Source of the DNA: Pseudomonadota bacterium
GTDB lineage: Bacteria > Pseudomonadota > Alphaproteobacteria > Rhizobiales > Beijerinckiaceae
Length of the DNA stretch: 64,000 nt
Assembly: GCA_021781815.1 (NCBI GenBank)
Contig: JAJXWB010000001.1
Coordinates: 62,001-126,000 of the forward strand
Reading direction: 5' to 3'
Below are positions 18,903-28,109 of the stretch, one piece after another. Position numbers and translations under genes: made by a program. Under the pieces are notes generated by a model. It saw only the letters and a program-made list of their open reading frames with translations. It was not told where the DNA came from and ran no database searches. Positions within the stretch are counted from its first letter, which is position 1; every line of letters starts with the position of its first letter.

Positions 18903-19607
18903 CTACAATCCAAGATACGCTTTCCGCACACCCGCGTTGTCGCGGATCTCCGCCGCCGTTCCGCTCATCACGACGCGGCCGGTCTGCAATACATAGGCGC
19001 GGTCGGCAATCTCCAGACACTCTGTCAGCCGCTGTTCGACGATCAACACCGTCGTTCCCGACGCGCGGATCTCCGATACTGCGTCGAAAATCTCGTCGAC
19101 CAGTTTCGGCATGATGCCCTGCGATGGCTCGTCCAGCATCAGCAGCTTCGGCCGCGTCATCAAGGCGCGGCTGATCGCCAGCATCTGCTGCTCGCCGCCC
19201 GAAAGCGTCTCGGCGCGCTGCAGCAGACGCTCGCCAAGACGCGGAAACAGCCTGATCGCCATCTCGCGCGGCGCGTCCCGGTCGCTTCTGCCCCGAAACA
19301 GATAGGAGCCGAGCCGCAGATTGTCGTCGACCGACAGCCGCGAAAACAGCCGCCGGTTTTCCGGCACATAGGCGATGCCGCGCTTCGTCACGAGATGCGG
19401 CGCCAGCCCGTCGATGCGCTCGCCAAGAAACTCGACCACGCCGGAACACGGCCGCTCCATGCCGGCAATCGTCTTGAGAAGCGTCGATTTGCCCGCGCCA
19501 TTGGCGCCAGCGACGCAGACGATCTCGCCGCGCTCCACCTCGATCGTCGCCTGCGTCAATGCGATCAGGCCGCCGTAGGCAGTCGAAAGGTCACGCGCGG
19601 CGAGCAC
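18903..19607 (-). CDS. Liv-type ABC transporter ATPase (LivF family), 5-oxoproline operon
   Basis: 234-residue ATPase with Walker A GANGAGKST, signature LSGGEQQM, Walker B LLMLDEPS and the shorter LivF-type architecture ending RKAYLGL. It starts with GTG at 19607, inside the end of the preceding LivG-type gene (17-base overlap). It pairs with that ATPase to drive the two-permease importer encoded upstream. Assignment to LivF rather than LivG rests on length, on the motif TKRGIAYVPENRRLF, and on gene order. Confidence 0.9.
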   Translation of the reverse strand: MLAARDLSTAYGGLIALTQATIEVERGEIVCVAGANGAGKSTLLKTIAGMERPCSGVVEFLGERIDGLAPHLVTKRGIAYVPENRRLFSRLSVDDNLRLGSYLFRGRSDRDAPREMAIRLFPRLGERLLQRAETLSGGEQQMLAISRALMTRPKLLMLDEPSQGIMPKLVDEIFDAVSEIRASGTTVLIVEQRLTECLEIADRAYVLQTGRVVMSGTAAEIRDNAGVRKAYLGL

Positions 19608-20328
19608 GGCGTCGCTCCCCGAGATAAGCCGAAATCACGCGCTCGTCACGCACGATTTCCGCCGGCGGCCCTTCCGCGATGACCCGACCGAGATCGAGTA
19701 CAACCACGCGGTCGGCCAGCGGCATGACGATTTCCATGACATGCTCCACCATGACGATGGCGATCCCGCTGTCGCGGAGTCTTCGCACGAGTTCCACGCC
19801 CTGTTGCGCTTCAGTCGGCGTCAGTCCGGTCATGGCCTCGTCGAGCAGCAGAAGCTTCGGTTCGGTCGCCAGCGCGCGCGCGACCTCCAGCCGGCGCATT
19901 TCCGGCGGCGTCAGGTCGCCCGCCATGGCGTTTGCGCGGGTCCGCAAACCGACCAGATCGAGCACGTCTGCCGCCTTGGCGCGCGCCTCGCGCGCCGAGG
20001 ACGTTCGGACAAAGGCGCCGACCATCACGTTCTCGACGACCTGCATCGTCTCGAAGCTCTTCACGACCTGAAAGGTCCGGGCTATCCCCAGCGCACAGCG
20101 TTGCGGCGCGCCGAGTTCGGTGACATCGGCGCCCGCAAGGAAGACGCGGCCCCTCGTCGGTTTGCATACGCCGGCGATCGCATTGAACAGCGTCGACTTG
20201 CCGGCGCCGTTAGGCCCGATGAGACCGAGGATCTCGCCCTTCCGCGCTTGCATCGACACGTCCGAATTGGCGACCAGGCCACCGAATTTCTGCGTCACCC
20301 CGCGCACATCGAGCAACGGCTCGCTCAT
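19591..20328 (-). CDS. Liv-type ABC transporter ATPase (LivG family), 5-oxoproline operon
   Basis: 245 residues. Walker A GPNGAGKST, the typical LivG Q-loop segment ARTFQVVKSFETMQVVENVMVG, and the C-terminal VRDERVISAYLGE are present. The signature motif reads LTPPEMRRLEVARAL in place of the usual LSGGQQR, which is odd for an ABC ATPase and worth noting. ATG 20328 overlaps the stop of the upstream permease by four bases. Confidence 0.9.
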   Translation of the reverse strand: MSEPLLDVRGVTQKFGGLVANSDVSMQARKGEILGLIGPNGAGKSTLFNAIAGVCKPTRGRVFLAGADVTELGAPQRCALGIARTFQVVKSFETMQVVENVMVGAFVRTSSAREARAKAADVLDLVGLRTRANAMAGDLTPPEMRRLEVARALATEPKLLLLDEAMTGLTPTEAQQGVELVRRLRDSGIAIVMVEHVMEIVMPLADRVVVLDLGRVIAEGPPAEIVRDERVISAYLGERRRARRA

Positions 20329-21308
20329 GGCCGGCCTTTTCGCGCGCGCTTCGTCACGGCGCCGACGATGCCTTCCGGACGCCCGAGGGCGATACCCATG
20401 ACCAGAAGTCCATAGATGATGAGATCCAGCCCCTTGCCAGAGCCGCCAGCGAAGGAGCGCGTCAATTCCGTAAGTGGAATGAGAATGCCTGCGCCGACCG
20501 CCGGCCCCCAGAGCGTGCCAAGGCCGCCGAGCACGGCCGGCAGCGCCATCAAGAGCGAGAACTGGAAGCCCATCACGCTCTCGGGATCGATGTAGGACAC
20601 AAACTGCGCGTAAAAGCCGCCGCCCACCGCCGTGAGAAACGCCGACAGCGCGGCCGCCGCCATTTTTGAGCGGAACACATCGACTCCGAGACTTTCCGCC
20701 GCGTCCGCATTGTCCTTCGCCGCGCGCCACCAGTAGCTCCAGCGCGACTCCTCGATCATGTAGGTCACGAGCCAGGCGACGAAAGCGAACCCGAGCGCGA
20801 AATAGAAATATGGAAGCTTTGAGCGCAGAAACTGAAACTTCGCCCAGGAATCCGCGCGCACGGGGATATCGATCCCTTGGGCGGCGCCGGCATAGTCCCA
20901 GTTCAACATCAGAAGATAGCCGGCCTCCGCGATCACGATCGTCGCGATCACGAAATAATGTCCCTTCAGCCGGAAGCACGGATAGCCGACTGCCGCCGCA
21001 ATTACGGCCGCGACGAGACCGCCCGCAGGCATGCCGAACCACGGCGCCACGCCGAATTTCGTGAACAGAAGCTCCGTCACATAGGCGCCGGTCCCGAAAT
21101 AGAGCGCGTGTCCCAATGAAATCTGTCCGCAAAAGCCCGACAAAATGTTCCAGCTCTGTGACAGAGCAGCATACATCAGCGTGAGCACCAGCACGTTCTG
21201 GACATATACGTCTGTCACGAACAGAGGCAGGCACGCGACGACGAAGACAACGCCGATTGCGACGAAGATATTTTCGCGGCGCGCCTTGATGTGCGGATCG
21301 CTCGTCAT
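20325..21308 (-). CDS. Liv-type ABC permease (LivM family), 5-oxoproline operon
   Basis: 327-residue inner-membrane permease of the LivM family with about 8-9 transmembrane segments, the GFCGQISLGHALYFGTGAYV block and the RAAKDNADAAESLGVDV cytoplasmic loop. ATG 21308 is one base after the livH-type stop. It forms a heterodimeric channel with the LivH-type protein. Confidence 0.9.
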   Translation of the reverse strand: MTSDPHIKARRENIFVAIGVVFVVACLPLFVTDVYVQNVLVLTLMYAALSQSWNILSGFCGQISLGHALYFGTGAYVTELLFTKFGVAPWFGMPAGGLVAAVIAAAVGYPCFRLKGHYFVIATIVIAEAGYLLMLNWDYAGAAQGIDIPVRADSWAKFQFLRSKLPYFYFALGFAFVAWLVTYMIEESRWSYWWRAAKDNADAAESLGVDVFRSKMAAAALSAFLTAVGGGFYAQFVSYIDPESVMGFQFSLLMALPAVLGGLGTLWGPAVGAGILIPLTELTRSFAGGSGKGLDLIIYGLLVMGIALGRPEGIVGAVTKRARKGRP

Positions 21309-21309
21309 G

Positions 21310-22188
21310 TCACAGCGATCCAAACAGCCCGCGCGGCCGCACAAGCACGACGAGCAGATACAGCGCGTAGACGCCGACGTATTTCAGCGACGCCGGCAAA
21401 ACGAGCGCGCTGCCCGCCTCCACCAGCCCAACGAGAATGCCTGCCGCAAAAGCGCCAAACACGCTGCCAAATCCACCGAGCGCGACGGTGACGTAGGCGA
21501 TCAGCGAGAAGGACGCGCCAACGTCCGGGTAGATGTAGAAAAAGATCGCGAGCACCGCGCCAGCCAGCCCGACCAGAGCGGCGCCGAGGCCCCAGCCAAG
21601 TGCGAAAATCCGCTTCCTGTCGATGCCGACCAGCGCTACGGCGCCGGAATCTTCACGCGTCGCTTCGAGCGCGCGCCCGAAATCGGTGCGATTGATGATG
21701 AGCCAGAGCGCGCCGAATGTCGCGAGCGACACGCAGGCGCCGGCGAGTTGCGGCGCGGGCAGGTACACGCCGGCGATTTGCATGGTGCGGCCGCCAAGCC
21801 AGCTATGCGGGATCGAGCGGTAGTTTGGCGTGAACAGCAGTTGCGCCAATCCGCGCATGACGACGCCAAGCCCGAAGGTCGCAAAAATCTGCACCATCCC
21901 GGCGTTGGCGGACGCCGACATGGCGAAGCGCACCACCCCGAGATAGACGACTGATCCAAAAATGAACATGGCCGCTGCGACAAATGGAGCGGCGAGGAGC
22001 GGATCGAGGGAAACGGCGACAAACAGCCCGAAGGCGGCGTACATGGCCGTCATCAGAAATTCGCCATGCGCGAAATTGACGACGTTCATGAGACCGAAGA
22101 CCAGCGCAAGGCCCGCTGCGACGAGAGCATAGATCAGGCCCATGAGCAGGCCGCTCACCAACGATTGCGCAACAGCCTGCGCGGTCAT
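21310..22188 (-). CDS. Liv-type ABC permease (LivH family), 5-oxoproline operon
   Basis: 292-residue membrane permease with the LivH hallmark GLALVFGLMNVVNFAHGEF near the N terminus and TREDSGAVALVGIDRKRIF in the coupling loop. ATG 22188 follows GAGGG; an in-frame ATG at 22230 would overlap the binding-protein gene and is less likely. It is the first membrane component after the binding protein. Confidence 0.9.
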   Translation of the reverse strand: MTAQAVAQSLVSGLLMGLIYALVAAGLALVFGLMNVVNFAHGEFLMTAMYAAFGLFVAVSLDPLLAAPFVAAAMFIFGSVVYLGVVRFAMSASANAGMVQIFATFGLGVVMRGLAQLLFTPNYRSIPHSWLGGRTMQIAGVYLPAPQLAGACVSLATFGALWLIINRTDFGRALEATREDSGAVALVGIDRKRIFALGWGLGAALVGLAGAVLAIFFYIYPDVGASFSLIAYVTVALGGFGSVFGAFAAGILVGLVEAGSALVLPASLKYVGVYALYLLVVLVRPRGLFGSL

Positions 22189-22211
22189 GTCTACGCCCTC
22201 CCGGCCCAGGT

Positions 22212-23459
22212 TCAGGAATTCATCGGCCAAACCGGCTCGGAGATCGCGGCCAGCAGCGGGAACACCGTAACGAATTTTCGGCCGTCATATTGCAGCAGCA
22301 CCGGGTCGCAGCCATTGTTCTGGCCGGTCGCGTCGAACCTCACGCCTTTCCATGGCATGATCGTCCTGTCGCCGGGTATGTCGGTCGCGGTCAGCGCGGC
22401 ACGGATCGCCTCGCCGTCAGTCGTCCCAGCGCGGTTGACACCATCGGCGAGCACGATCAGCGCCATGAATTCGCGCGCGGAATTGTCGTTGAGATCCTTG
22501 CCGGCGCGCGCCTTGAACAGGTCGTTGACCCTGGCCACCATCGGACGTTTTTGCGCGAGGTCGAGCGAGAACGAACCGCGCGTGATCGCGCCATGCAGCA
22601 GATCGCCGACAGCATCATACAGCGCCTGCTCGGAGAACCCGGCCGCCTGCGCCACAATCGCCCTCGGTTTGTATCCGAGTTCATTCATCGTGCGCACGAG
22701 CAGGATGCCGTCGGTCGTATAGGAAGAGGGCATGAGCACATCCGCCGCCGCGGACTTGATCTGTTGAACTTCCGTCGTCAGCGACGGCGAGTTGGCGCGA
22801 TATTTGACATCGCAGGCAATCCTGTAGCCGCGCTCGCCCGCAAGCTTCGTCTGCACGTTCGCCGAATCCGCGCCGAAGATCGTGTCCTCGTGGAAAAGCG
22901 CCAGCGTCTCGATTTTCTGACCTTTCGCGCGCAACGAATCCATCAGATCAAACATCGCGCTCGAGAACATCTCGTCATGCGCGGAGGCCCGGAAGAAGAA
23001 TTTCAGGCCACGCCTGCTCAGGCTAGGCGAAGAGGAATCCGCGCACATGAAGGGCAACGCGTAACGTTCCGCCGTCTGGCTGACGGTCGCGGAAACCGCG
23101 CTGTGGTAGCAACCGATCAGCGCGACCGCCTTCTCCTGCGTGATCAGGCGCTCGGCTTCCGCCCTGCCCTTCTGCGGGTCGCCCTGATGGTCGGCGTAGA
23201 TCACGCGCACCTTCGCGCCTCCGAAGCCTGGCAGGCCCGCGCCACGGGCCAGTGGCAGATCCAGATCGGTCTTGTCGTTGATGATCGCCGCTGCCGTCTC
23301 GATGGCGTTTTTCGCGTCAAGTCCGGTCTGGGCGGTTGAGCCTGTCATTGGAAACACGGCGCCGATCAGGATCTCGCCCGCGCCCTGCGCGCGCGCCACA
23401 CGCGGCGCGGCGGCGAGCACGGCGGCGCCGGTCATGATCTCACGACGATTGAGCTTCAT
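22212..23459 (-). CDS. Liv-type substrate-binding protein with Tat-like signal, 5-oxoproline operon
   Basis: 415 residues. The N terminus KLNRREIMTGAAVLAAAPRV has a twin-Arg-like motif and an A-x-A cleavage region, followed by the LivK fold opening GEILIGAVFPMTGSTAQ. ATG 23459 was chosen. It lies between the DUF1445 gene and the LivH-type permease. Given PxpABC downstream, the ligand is inferred to be 5-oxoproline, a related lactam or D-glutamate. Liv-type specificity cannot be read from sequence. Confidence 0.88.
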   Translation of the reverse strand: MKLNRREIMTGAAVLAAAPRVARAQGAGEILIGAVFPMTGSTAQTGLDAKNAIETAAAIINDKTDLDLPLARGAGLPGFGGAKVRVIYADHQGDPQKGRAEAERLITQEKAVALIGCYHSAVSATVSQTAERYALPFMCADSSSPSLSRRGLKFFFRASAHDEMFSSAMFDLMDSLRAKGQKIETLALFHEDTIFGADSANVQTKLAGERGYRIACDVKYRANSPSLTTEVQQIKSAAADVLMPSSYTTDGILLVRTMNELGYKPRAIVAQAAGFSEQALYDAVGDLLHGAITRGSFSLDLAQKRPMVARVNDLFKARAGKDLNDNSAREFMALIVLADGVNRAGTTDGEAIRAALTATDIPGDRTIMPWKGVRFDATGQNNGCDPVLLQYDGRKFVTVFPLLAAISEPVWPMNS

Positions 23460-23499
23460 CCTCGGCTCCCGTTCCTTGCCGTCGTCCATTCACGGCCTC

Positions 23500-24306
23500 T
23501 CAGATCACAGCATAGCTCCGGTTCTTTACATCCGTCACCAGCATCGATCCCGGCGAATGCGTGATGGCGAACGGCAGGTTCGACTCGACCAGCGCAGCCT
23601 GCGGGGTCACGCCGCAAGCCCAGAAGACCGGCAGTTCATCGTCGCGCACGGTCACGGCGTCGCCATAGTCGGGCCGTCGCACGTCGGCGACGCCGATCTG
23701 CTGCGGCAAGCCTATGTGGACCGGCGCCCCGTGCATGGCGGGATACCGCGAGGTTATCTGGATCGCGCGGATTGCGTCGGCCGGCTTGAGCGGGCGCATC
23801 GAGACGACGAGCGGCCCGCGAAATTTCCCTGCCGGCGCGCACGAGATTCCCGTCCGGAACATCGGCACCTTGACGCCCTCGCTGATGTGCCGAATTTCGA
23901 CGCCGTCCTCAAGCAGCGCTTCCTCGAAGGAATAGGAACACCCGATGACGAAGGAAACAAGATCCTTGCGCCAGAACTGGCGAACATCCGCCACCTCCGC
24001 CACACATTCACCGTCCCGCCAGATGCGATAGCCCGGCAAGTCCGTGCGGACATCGAGATCGGCGCCGAGCGCAGGCAGATGCGGATCGCCCGCCTCGCTG
24101 ACGCCGATCAGCGGGCAGGGCCTCGGATTGGCCTGCGCAAAGCGCAGAAAATCCGTCGCATCGGCCACTGGCAGGATGACGAGATTGCCTTGCGCAAATC
24201 CGGGGGCGAGGCCTGCCGTCGTGCCGCGCACCGCACCCGCGCGACAGGCACGCCGAACGGACAGCCCATCAATGAGACCGGAGTGCGCAGCGCTTGCTGT
24301 CTCCAT
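23500..24306 (-). CDS. DUF1445 (YcsI/UPF0317) hydro-lyase-like protein, D-glutamate cyclase homologue
   Basis: 268 residues, the usual length of DUF1445 proteins. Family blocks include [49 protein letters not shown] and the final [14 protein letters not shown]. The same domain in mammals is D-glutamate cyclase, which converts D-glutamate to 5-oxo-D-proline. As first gene of an operon that encodes an importer and 5-oxoprolinase, it probably supplies or isomerises 5-oxoproline here. The exact reaction is inferred from context. Confidence 0.85.
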   Translation of the reverse strand: METASAAHSGLIDGLSVRRACRAGAVRGTTAGLAPGFAQGNLVILPVADATDFLRFAQANPRPCPLIGVSEAGDPHLPALGADLDVRTDLPGYRIWRDGECVAEVADVRQFWRKDLVSFVIGCSYSFEEALLEDGVEIRHISEGVKVPMFRTGISCAPAGKFRGPLVVSMRPLKPADAIRAIQITSRYPAMHGAPVHIGLPQQIGVADVRRPDYGDAVTVRDDELPVFWACGVTPQAALVESNLPFAITHSPGSMLVTDVKNRSYAVI

Positions 24307-24360
24307 CGGCGCACGACGTCCCTTTGCTCGCTACACCGGTCTCGATTTCAGACGGCCCCT

Positions 24361-24412
24361 GCGATAAAGTCCAATCGTATTTTCAAATCCTCCGCGATAA
24401 TTTTCTCTTATC
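24361..24412. promoter_or_regulatory. Putative LysR operator between the regulator and the 5-oxoproline operon
   Basis: GATAA (24396-24400), seven bases, TTATC (24408-24412) is a dyad containing a T-N11-A LysR box. GCGATAA occurs again at 24361-24367, exactly 33 bases (three helical turns) upstream of its copy at 24394-24400. The dyad starts 30 bases before the regulator's ATG in the divergent gap, where LysR proteins usually bind. Confidence 0.5.
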
Positions 24413-24425
24413 CCGGAAATCGGTC

Positions 24426-25340
24426 ATGATCGACTTCAAGGAACTTGAAACCTTCTTGTGGGTCGCGACTCTCGGCTCGTTCCGCGCCGCCGCGGCGAAG
24501 CTCAACACGACGCAACCCGCTGTTTCACAACGCATCGCCGGGCTGGAGCAGGCGCTTGGCGCCCGTGTGCTGTCCCGTCAGGCGCGCGCGATCGCTCCGA
24601 CGCCGCGCGGTCGCGAACTGCTGGTTTATGCGGAAAAGCTGCTCCGCCTGCGCGCGGAAATGCTCGCCGCGGTTGGCGACGTTACGACGGCGCGCGGCGT
24701 GCTGCGCCTCGGCGTCGCCGAGACGGTGGTGCACACATGGCTAACCCCGTTCCTCAAGGCCGTAAACCTCTGCTTTCCCCTGCTTGCGCTCGAAATCGAG
24801 GTAGACATCTCGCCCAATCTGCGCGAGCGCCTCCGCGTGCAGGAACTCGACCTCGCCTTCCTGATCGGCCCGCTCGACGCGCCCAATGCCCGCGCCCTGC
24901 CGCTGGCGGCCTATCCCCTCGCCTTCATATCGAGCCCTGCGATCCGTTGGCCGCGTCGTCCGGCGCGGATTGACGAAATCGCCCGCCACCCGATCGTCAC
25001 ATTCTCGCGCAACACCCAGCCTTATGCCGCCGTCGCCACGCTGTTCGATGGCCCGCACATGCCACAGGTCCGCCTTCACGCCTCCGCCTCGCTCGCCACG
25101 GTCGTGCGCATGACCCGGGAGAATATGGGCGTCGCCGTCATCCCGCCGGCGATCGTGGCCGATGAATTGCGGCGCGGGCAATTGCGCATCGTGCGTTGCG
25201 AGGCGCCGTTGGCGGACCTCGTGTTCCATGCGAGCTGGATCGACTCCGCAGCGTCACGCACAGCCGCCGAGGTTGCGTCGATCGCCGTCAGGACCGCGGG
25301 CGAACATGGTGGCGCCCGGCATGGCGCAAAGCTAAGATGA
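24426..25340 (+). CDS. LysR-family transcriptional regulator
   Basis: 304 residues. The N-terminal winged helix-turn-helix is intact (LETFLWVATLGSFRAAAAKL, then TTQPAVSQRIAGLEQ). The C-terminal periplasmic-binding-like effector domain starts near residue 90. It is divergently placed 119 bases from the 5-oxoproline operon and probably controls it in response to its substrate. The 22-base gap to the next genes suggests it could also be co-transcribed with the ThDP enzyme. ATG 24426 chosen by homology to the family's N terminus. Confidence 0.9.
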   Translation: MIDFKELETFLWVATLGSFRAAAAKLNTTQPAVSQRIAGLEQALGARVLSRQARAIAPTPRGRELLVYAEKLLRLRAEMLAAVGDVTTARGVLRLGVAETVVHTWLTPFLKAVNLCFPLLALEIEVDISPNLRERLRVQELDLAFLIGPLDAPNARALPLAAYPLAFISSPAIRWPRRPARIDEIARHPIVTFSRNTQPYAAVATLFDGPHMPQVRLHASASLATVVRMTRENMGVAVIPPAIVADELRRGQLRIVRCEAPLADLVFHASWIDSAASRTAAEVASIAVRTAGEHGGARHGAKLR

Positions 25341-25362
25341 CCGCACCTTTCGGGAGAGACTC

Positions 25363-25887
25363 TTGTCCGGCTGGCCATTGCAGATTTTCGCGGCGTTGCA
25401 GCGGTATGACGTAAGACAGCTCGCCTACGTGCCCGACGGCGGCCATGCCGCGCTGATCCGCGCGGCCCATGCCGCGCCTGGCTTACGGGCGATTCCATTG
25501 ACGACGGAGGAGGAAGGCGTGGCGCTGCTCGCGGGCGCCTGGCTCGGCGGCGCGCGCGGCGTGATGCTGATGCAATCGAGCGGCGTCGGCAATTGCGTCA
25601 ACATGTTTTCGCTCGTCGCCCAATGCCGCATCCCCTTCGTCGCCTTCGTCGCCATGCGCGGCGAATGGGGCGAGTTCAATCCCTGGCAGATTCCCATGAG
25701 CCGCGCGACCCGATCGGTGATCGAGGCAATGGGCCTGCGCACGCTGCGCGCCGACGATCCGCGCGACGTGGCGCCGGTGGCGGACGCGGCGCTGTCCATG
25801 GCGTTCAACGGCGGCTGCGCCAATGTCGTGCTGCTTGGACAGCGCCTCGTCGGCGCCAAGGACTTCCACGCGGAGGCGAAGCAATGA
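25363..25887 (+). CDS. ThDP-dependent decarboxylase, alpha (PYR domain) subunit
   Basis: 174 residues starting at TTG. It resembles the N-terminal half of phosphonopyruvate/sulfopyruvate decarboxylases (ComD): TEEEGVALLAGAWLGGARGV holds the cofactor-activating Glu region, followed by MQSSGVGNCVNMFSLV. Its stop overlaps the start of the beta-subunit gene (ATGA), so the two form a split enzyme. The 2-oxoacid substrate is unknown; no phosphonate or coenzyme M genes are nearby. Confidence 0.82.
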   Translation: MSGWPLQIFAALQRYDVRQLAYVPDGGHAALIRAAHAAPGLRAIPLTTEEEGVALLAGAWLGGARGVMLMQSSGVGNCVNMFSLVAQCRIPFVAFVAMRGEWGEFNPWQIPMSRATRSVIEAMGLRTLRADDPRDVAPVADAALSMAFNGGCANVVLLGQRLVGAKDFHAEAKQ

Positions 25888-26468
25888 CGGCGCGGCTTGA
25901 ACGGCGCGAGGTGGTCGCCCGACTCCTGGCGCAACGTGGCGCATGCGTCGTTGTCTCCGGCCTCGGCGCATCGACATATGATCTCGCCGCCGCCGGCGAT
26001 TGCGACCGCAACTTCTATCTCTGGGGCGCGATGGGCGGCGCGGCCATGGTCGGGCTCGGCCTCGCGCTGGCGCAGCCCGACACGTCCATCGTGGTCATCA
26101 CAGGCGACGGCGAAATGCTGATGGGTCTCGGCGCGCTCGCCACGATCGCGGCGCAGGCGCCCGCCAATCTCACGATCGTCGTGCTCGACAATGCGTCCTA
26201 TGGCGAAACTGGCGGTCAGCTATCGCATACCGCGCTCGGCGCCGACCTCGCGGCCATCGCGCGCGGGTGCGGCATAGCCGAGGCGCTTCACATCGCATCA
26301 TTCGTCGAAATCGACGCGCTCGCGCCAACCCTCGCCACGCCGGCCGGCGACCCGCGTTTGTTCGTCGTGGCCATCGACAGGGCGGAGCCGCCGCGCGTCA
26401 TACCAGAGCGCGACGGAACCGTGCTGAAAGCACGCCTGCGCGCCGCCTTCGGCCTGCCCGCCATGTGA
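25884..26468 (+). CDS. ThDP-dependent decarboxylase, beta (PP domain) subunit
   Basis: 194 residues. It carries the ThDP diphosphate/metal motif GDGEMLMGLGALATIAAQ through LDNASYGETGGQ, and the family segment LWGAMGGAAMVGLGLA. ATG 25884 follows GGAGG. Together with the alpha subunit it reconstitutes one ComDE/phosphonopyruvate-decarboxylase-like enzyme. It is convergent with the CoA-ligase gene (8-base gap), which may work in the same unknown pathway. Confidence 0.85.
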   Translation: MTARLERREVVARLLAQRGACVVVSGLGASTYDLAAAGDCDRNFYLWGAMGGAAMVGLGLALAQPDTSIVVITGDGEMLMGLGALATIAAQAPANLTIVVLDNASYGETGGQLSHTALGADLAAIARGCGIAEALHIASFVEIDALAPTLATPAGDPRLFVVAIDRAEPPRVIPERDGTVLKARLRAAFGLPAM

Positions 26469-26476
26469 GCAGCGGG

Positions 26477-28051
26477 CTACTGGCGCGCCAGCTTCCGCAA
26501 CTCCGCCTTCGCCACCTTCTCCAGCGTCGAACGCGGCAGATCCTCGACGACCCATACCTCGTGCGGCGCCTTGAAATCGGCGAGCGCCGATTTGCACGCA
26601 GCGATGATCGTCGCGGACAATGTCTCTGGATCGCCCGCCACGGATTTGTCCGCGATCACGAACGCGACCGGCGCCTCGTCCAGCATCGGGTGCGGTCTGG
26701 CCACAACGGCGACCTCGCGAACGCCGGGCGTCGCGAGGATCACGCGCTCGATTTCCGATGCCGCGACATTCTCGCCGCCGACTTTCAGCATATCCTTGTC
26801 GCGGTCGGAAAAGCGGATACAGCCGCTGTCGAGCAGCGTCACGCGGTCGCCGGTCCGAAACAGGCCACGCTCATCGAAGCTTTCGGCTGTCGCTTGCGGA
26901 TTGTTGATATATTCCGCAAACAGCGACAACCCGCGAATTCCGCGCACGAGCAGATGGCCCGTCTCGCCCGGCTGCACCGGCCTGCCTTCGTCATTCTCGA
27001 TATATATGCCGTATTCCGGCGCGGGCCGGCCGCAGGACAGCGGCGTGTTGGGCAGATGGATATCGCCGACGATGCCGTGGGTGATCGTTTCCGTCATGCC
27101 CCACCAGCCGAGCGTTCTGATGCCGAAATATGCGTCGGTCGGTGGTTCGCATACCGCGCTGCCCCACAGACGATAGAAGTGTTCGCTGGGCCTCTCAATG
27201 TCCATCAGCGCCTTCACGCAGAACGGAATGACCGAGGTCCAGGTGCAGCGATTGCGCAGCGAGACCGCCCAGAACCGGCTGGCTGAGAAGCGCGGCGTCA
27301 CGACCGCGGTCGCGCCGGCCCAAAGCGTCGCGAGAATGGAATAGGCCTGCGCATTGGTGTGAAACAGCGGTAGGTGGACCAAATGCACGTCGTCCCCGCG
27401 CAGGTCTTCATGCGCCGCATTGACGCGCGCGCCCCACAGCGCATTGGCGTGCGTCCACAATACGCCCTTCGGCCGGGAGGTCGTGCCGGACGTGTATTGC
27501 ACGCCCATGGGATGCAACGGATCGACGGCCCGCCGCGGCGCATCCGCTGCGTCGGCGAGGAGCCCCTCGAACGAATCCGCCTTGCCGGGCGCATGTCCGG
27601 CCGCCGGCGGCGCGCCATTGTCGTGCGAGGTTACGGCGATGAACCGGAAATTTTTCGACGCTGCGTTGACGAGTTCGGCGAATTTCGGCTGCGTGATCGC
27701 AGCGACAGCGCCGCAATGATCAGCGAAATAGGTGAGTTCGTCGAGAGACGAGCGTGCGTTCGTGGTGACTGGCACAGCGCCGAGATCGGCGCAGGCATAC
27801 CATGCGATCAGCGTTTCCAGGCAATTGTCGAGATGGATCAGCACATGGTCGCGCGGCCGAACCCCTCGTTTCGCCATGCCCGCCGCCAGACGCAGGACGC
27901 GATCGTGAAATGCGCCGTAGCTCAGCGTTTCGCCGCGCCCCTCGAACGGCTCCCAAATCAGGAAGGGATGATCGCGCCGCGTGCGCGCGCGGATTCGCAC
28001 GAGTTCGGCGATATCCAGCCCGTTGAACGGATGTAGCGGCGTGATATTCAT
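26477..28051 (-). CDS. ATP-dependent acyl-CoA synthetase (AMP-forming)
   Basis: 524-residue adenylate-forming enzyme. The P-loop-like motif YTSGTTSRPKGVLWTH, the A5-type motif GWWGMTETI, the hinge region RTGDRVTL, and a C-terminal Lys in the LPRSTLEKVAKAELR block are visible. Adenylation and thioesterification use ATP and CoA; the acid is unknown. ATG 28051 chosen. It lies 58 bases after an SDR gene on the same strand. Confidence 0.88.
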   Translation of the reverse strand: MNITPLHPFNGLDIAELVRIRARTRRDHPFLIWEPFEGRGETLSYGAFHDRVLRLAAGMAKRGVRPRDHVLIHLDNCLETLIAWYACADLGAVPVTTNARSSLDELTYFADHCGAVAAITQPKFAELVNAASKNFRFIAVTSHDNGAPPAAGHAPGKADSFEGLLADAADAPRRAVDPLHPMGVQYTSGTTSRPKGVLWTHANALWGARVNAAHEDLRGDDVHLVHLPLFHTNAQAYSILATLWAGATAVVTPRFSASRFWAVSLRNRCTWTSVIPFCVKALMDIERPSEHFYRLWGSAVCEPPTDAYFGIRTLGWWGMTETITHGIVGDIHLPNTPLSCGRPAPEYGIYIENDEGRPVQPGETGHLLVRGIRGLSLFAEYINNPQATAESFDERGLFRTGDRVTLLDSGCIRFSDRDKDMLKVGGENVAASEIERVILATPGVREVAVVARPHPMLDEAPVAFVIADKSVAGDPETLSATIIAACKSALADFKAPHEVWVVEDLPRSTLEKVAKAELRKLARQ

Positions 28052-28109
28052 GAATGGATGCTCCCACATATGCGCAGCCGTTGTGACGGCGTGCTCGCCT
28101 CGACGAGCC

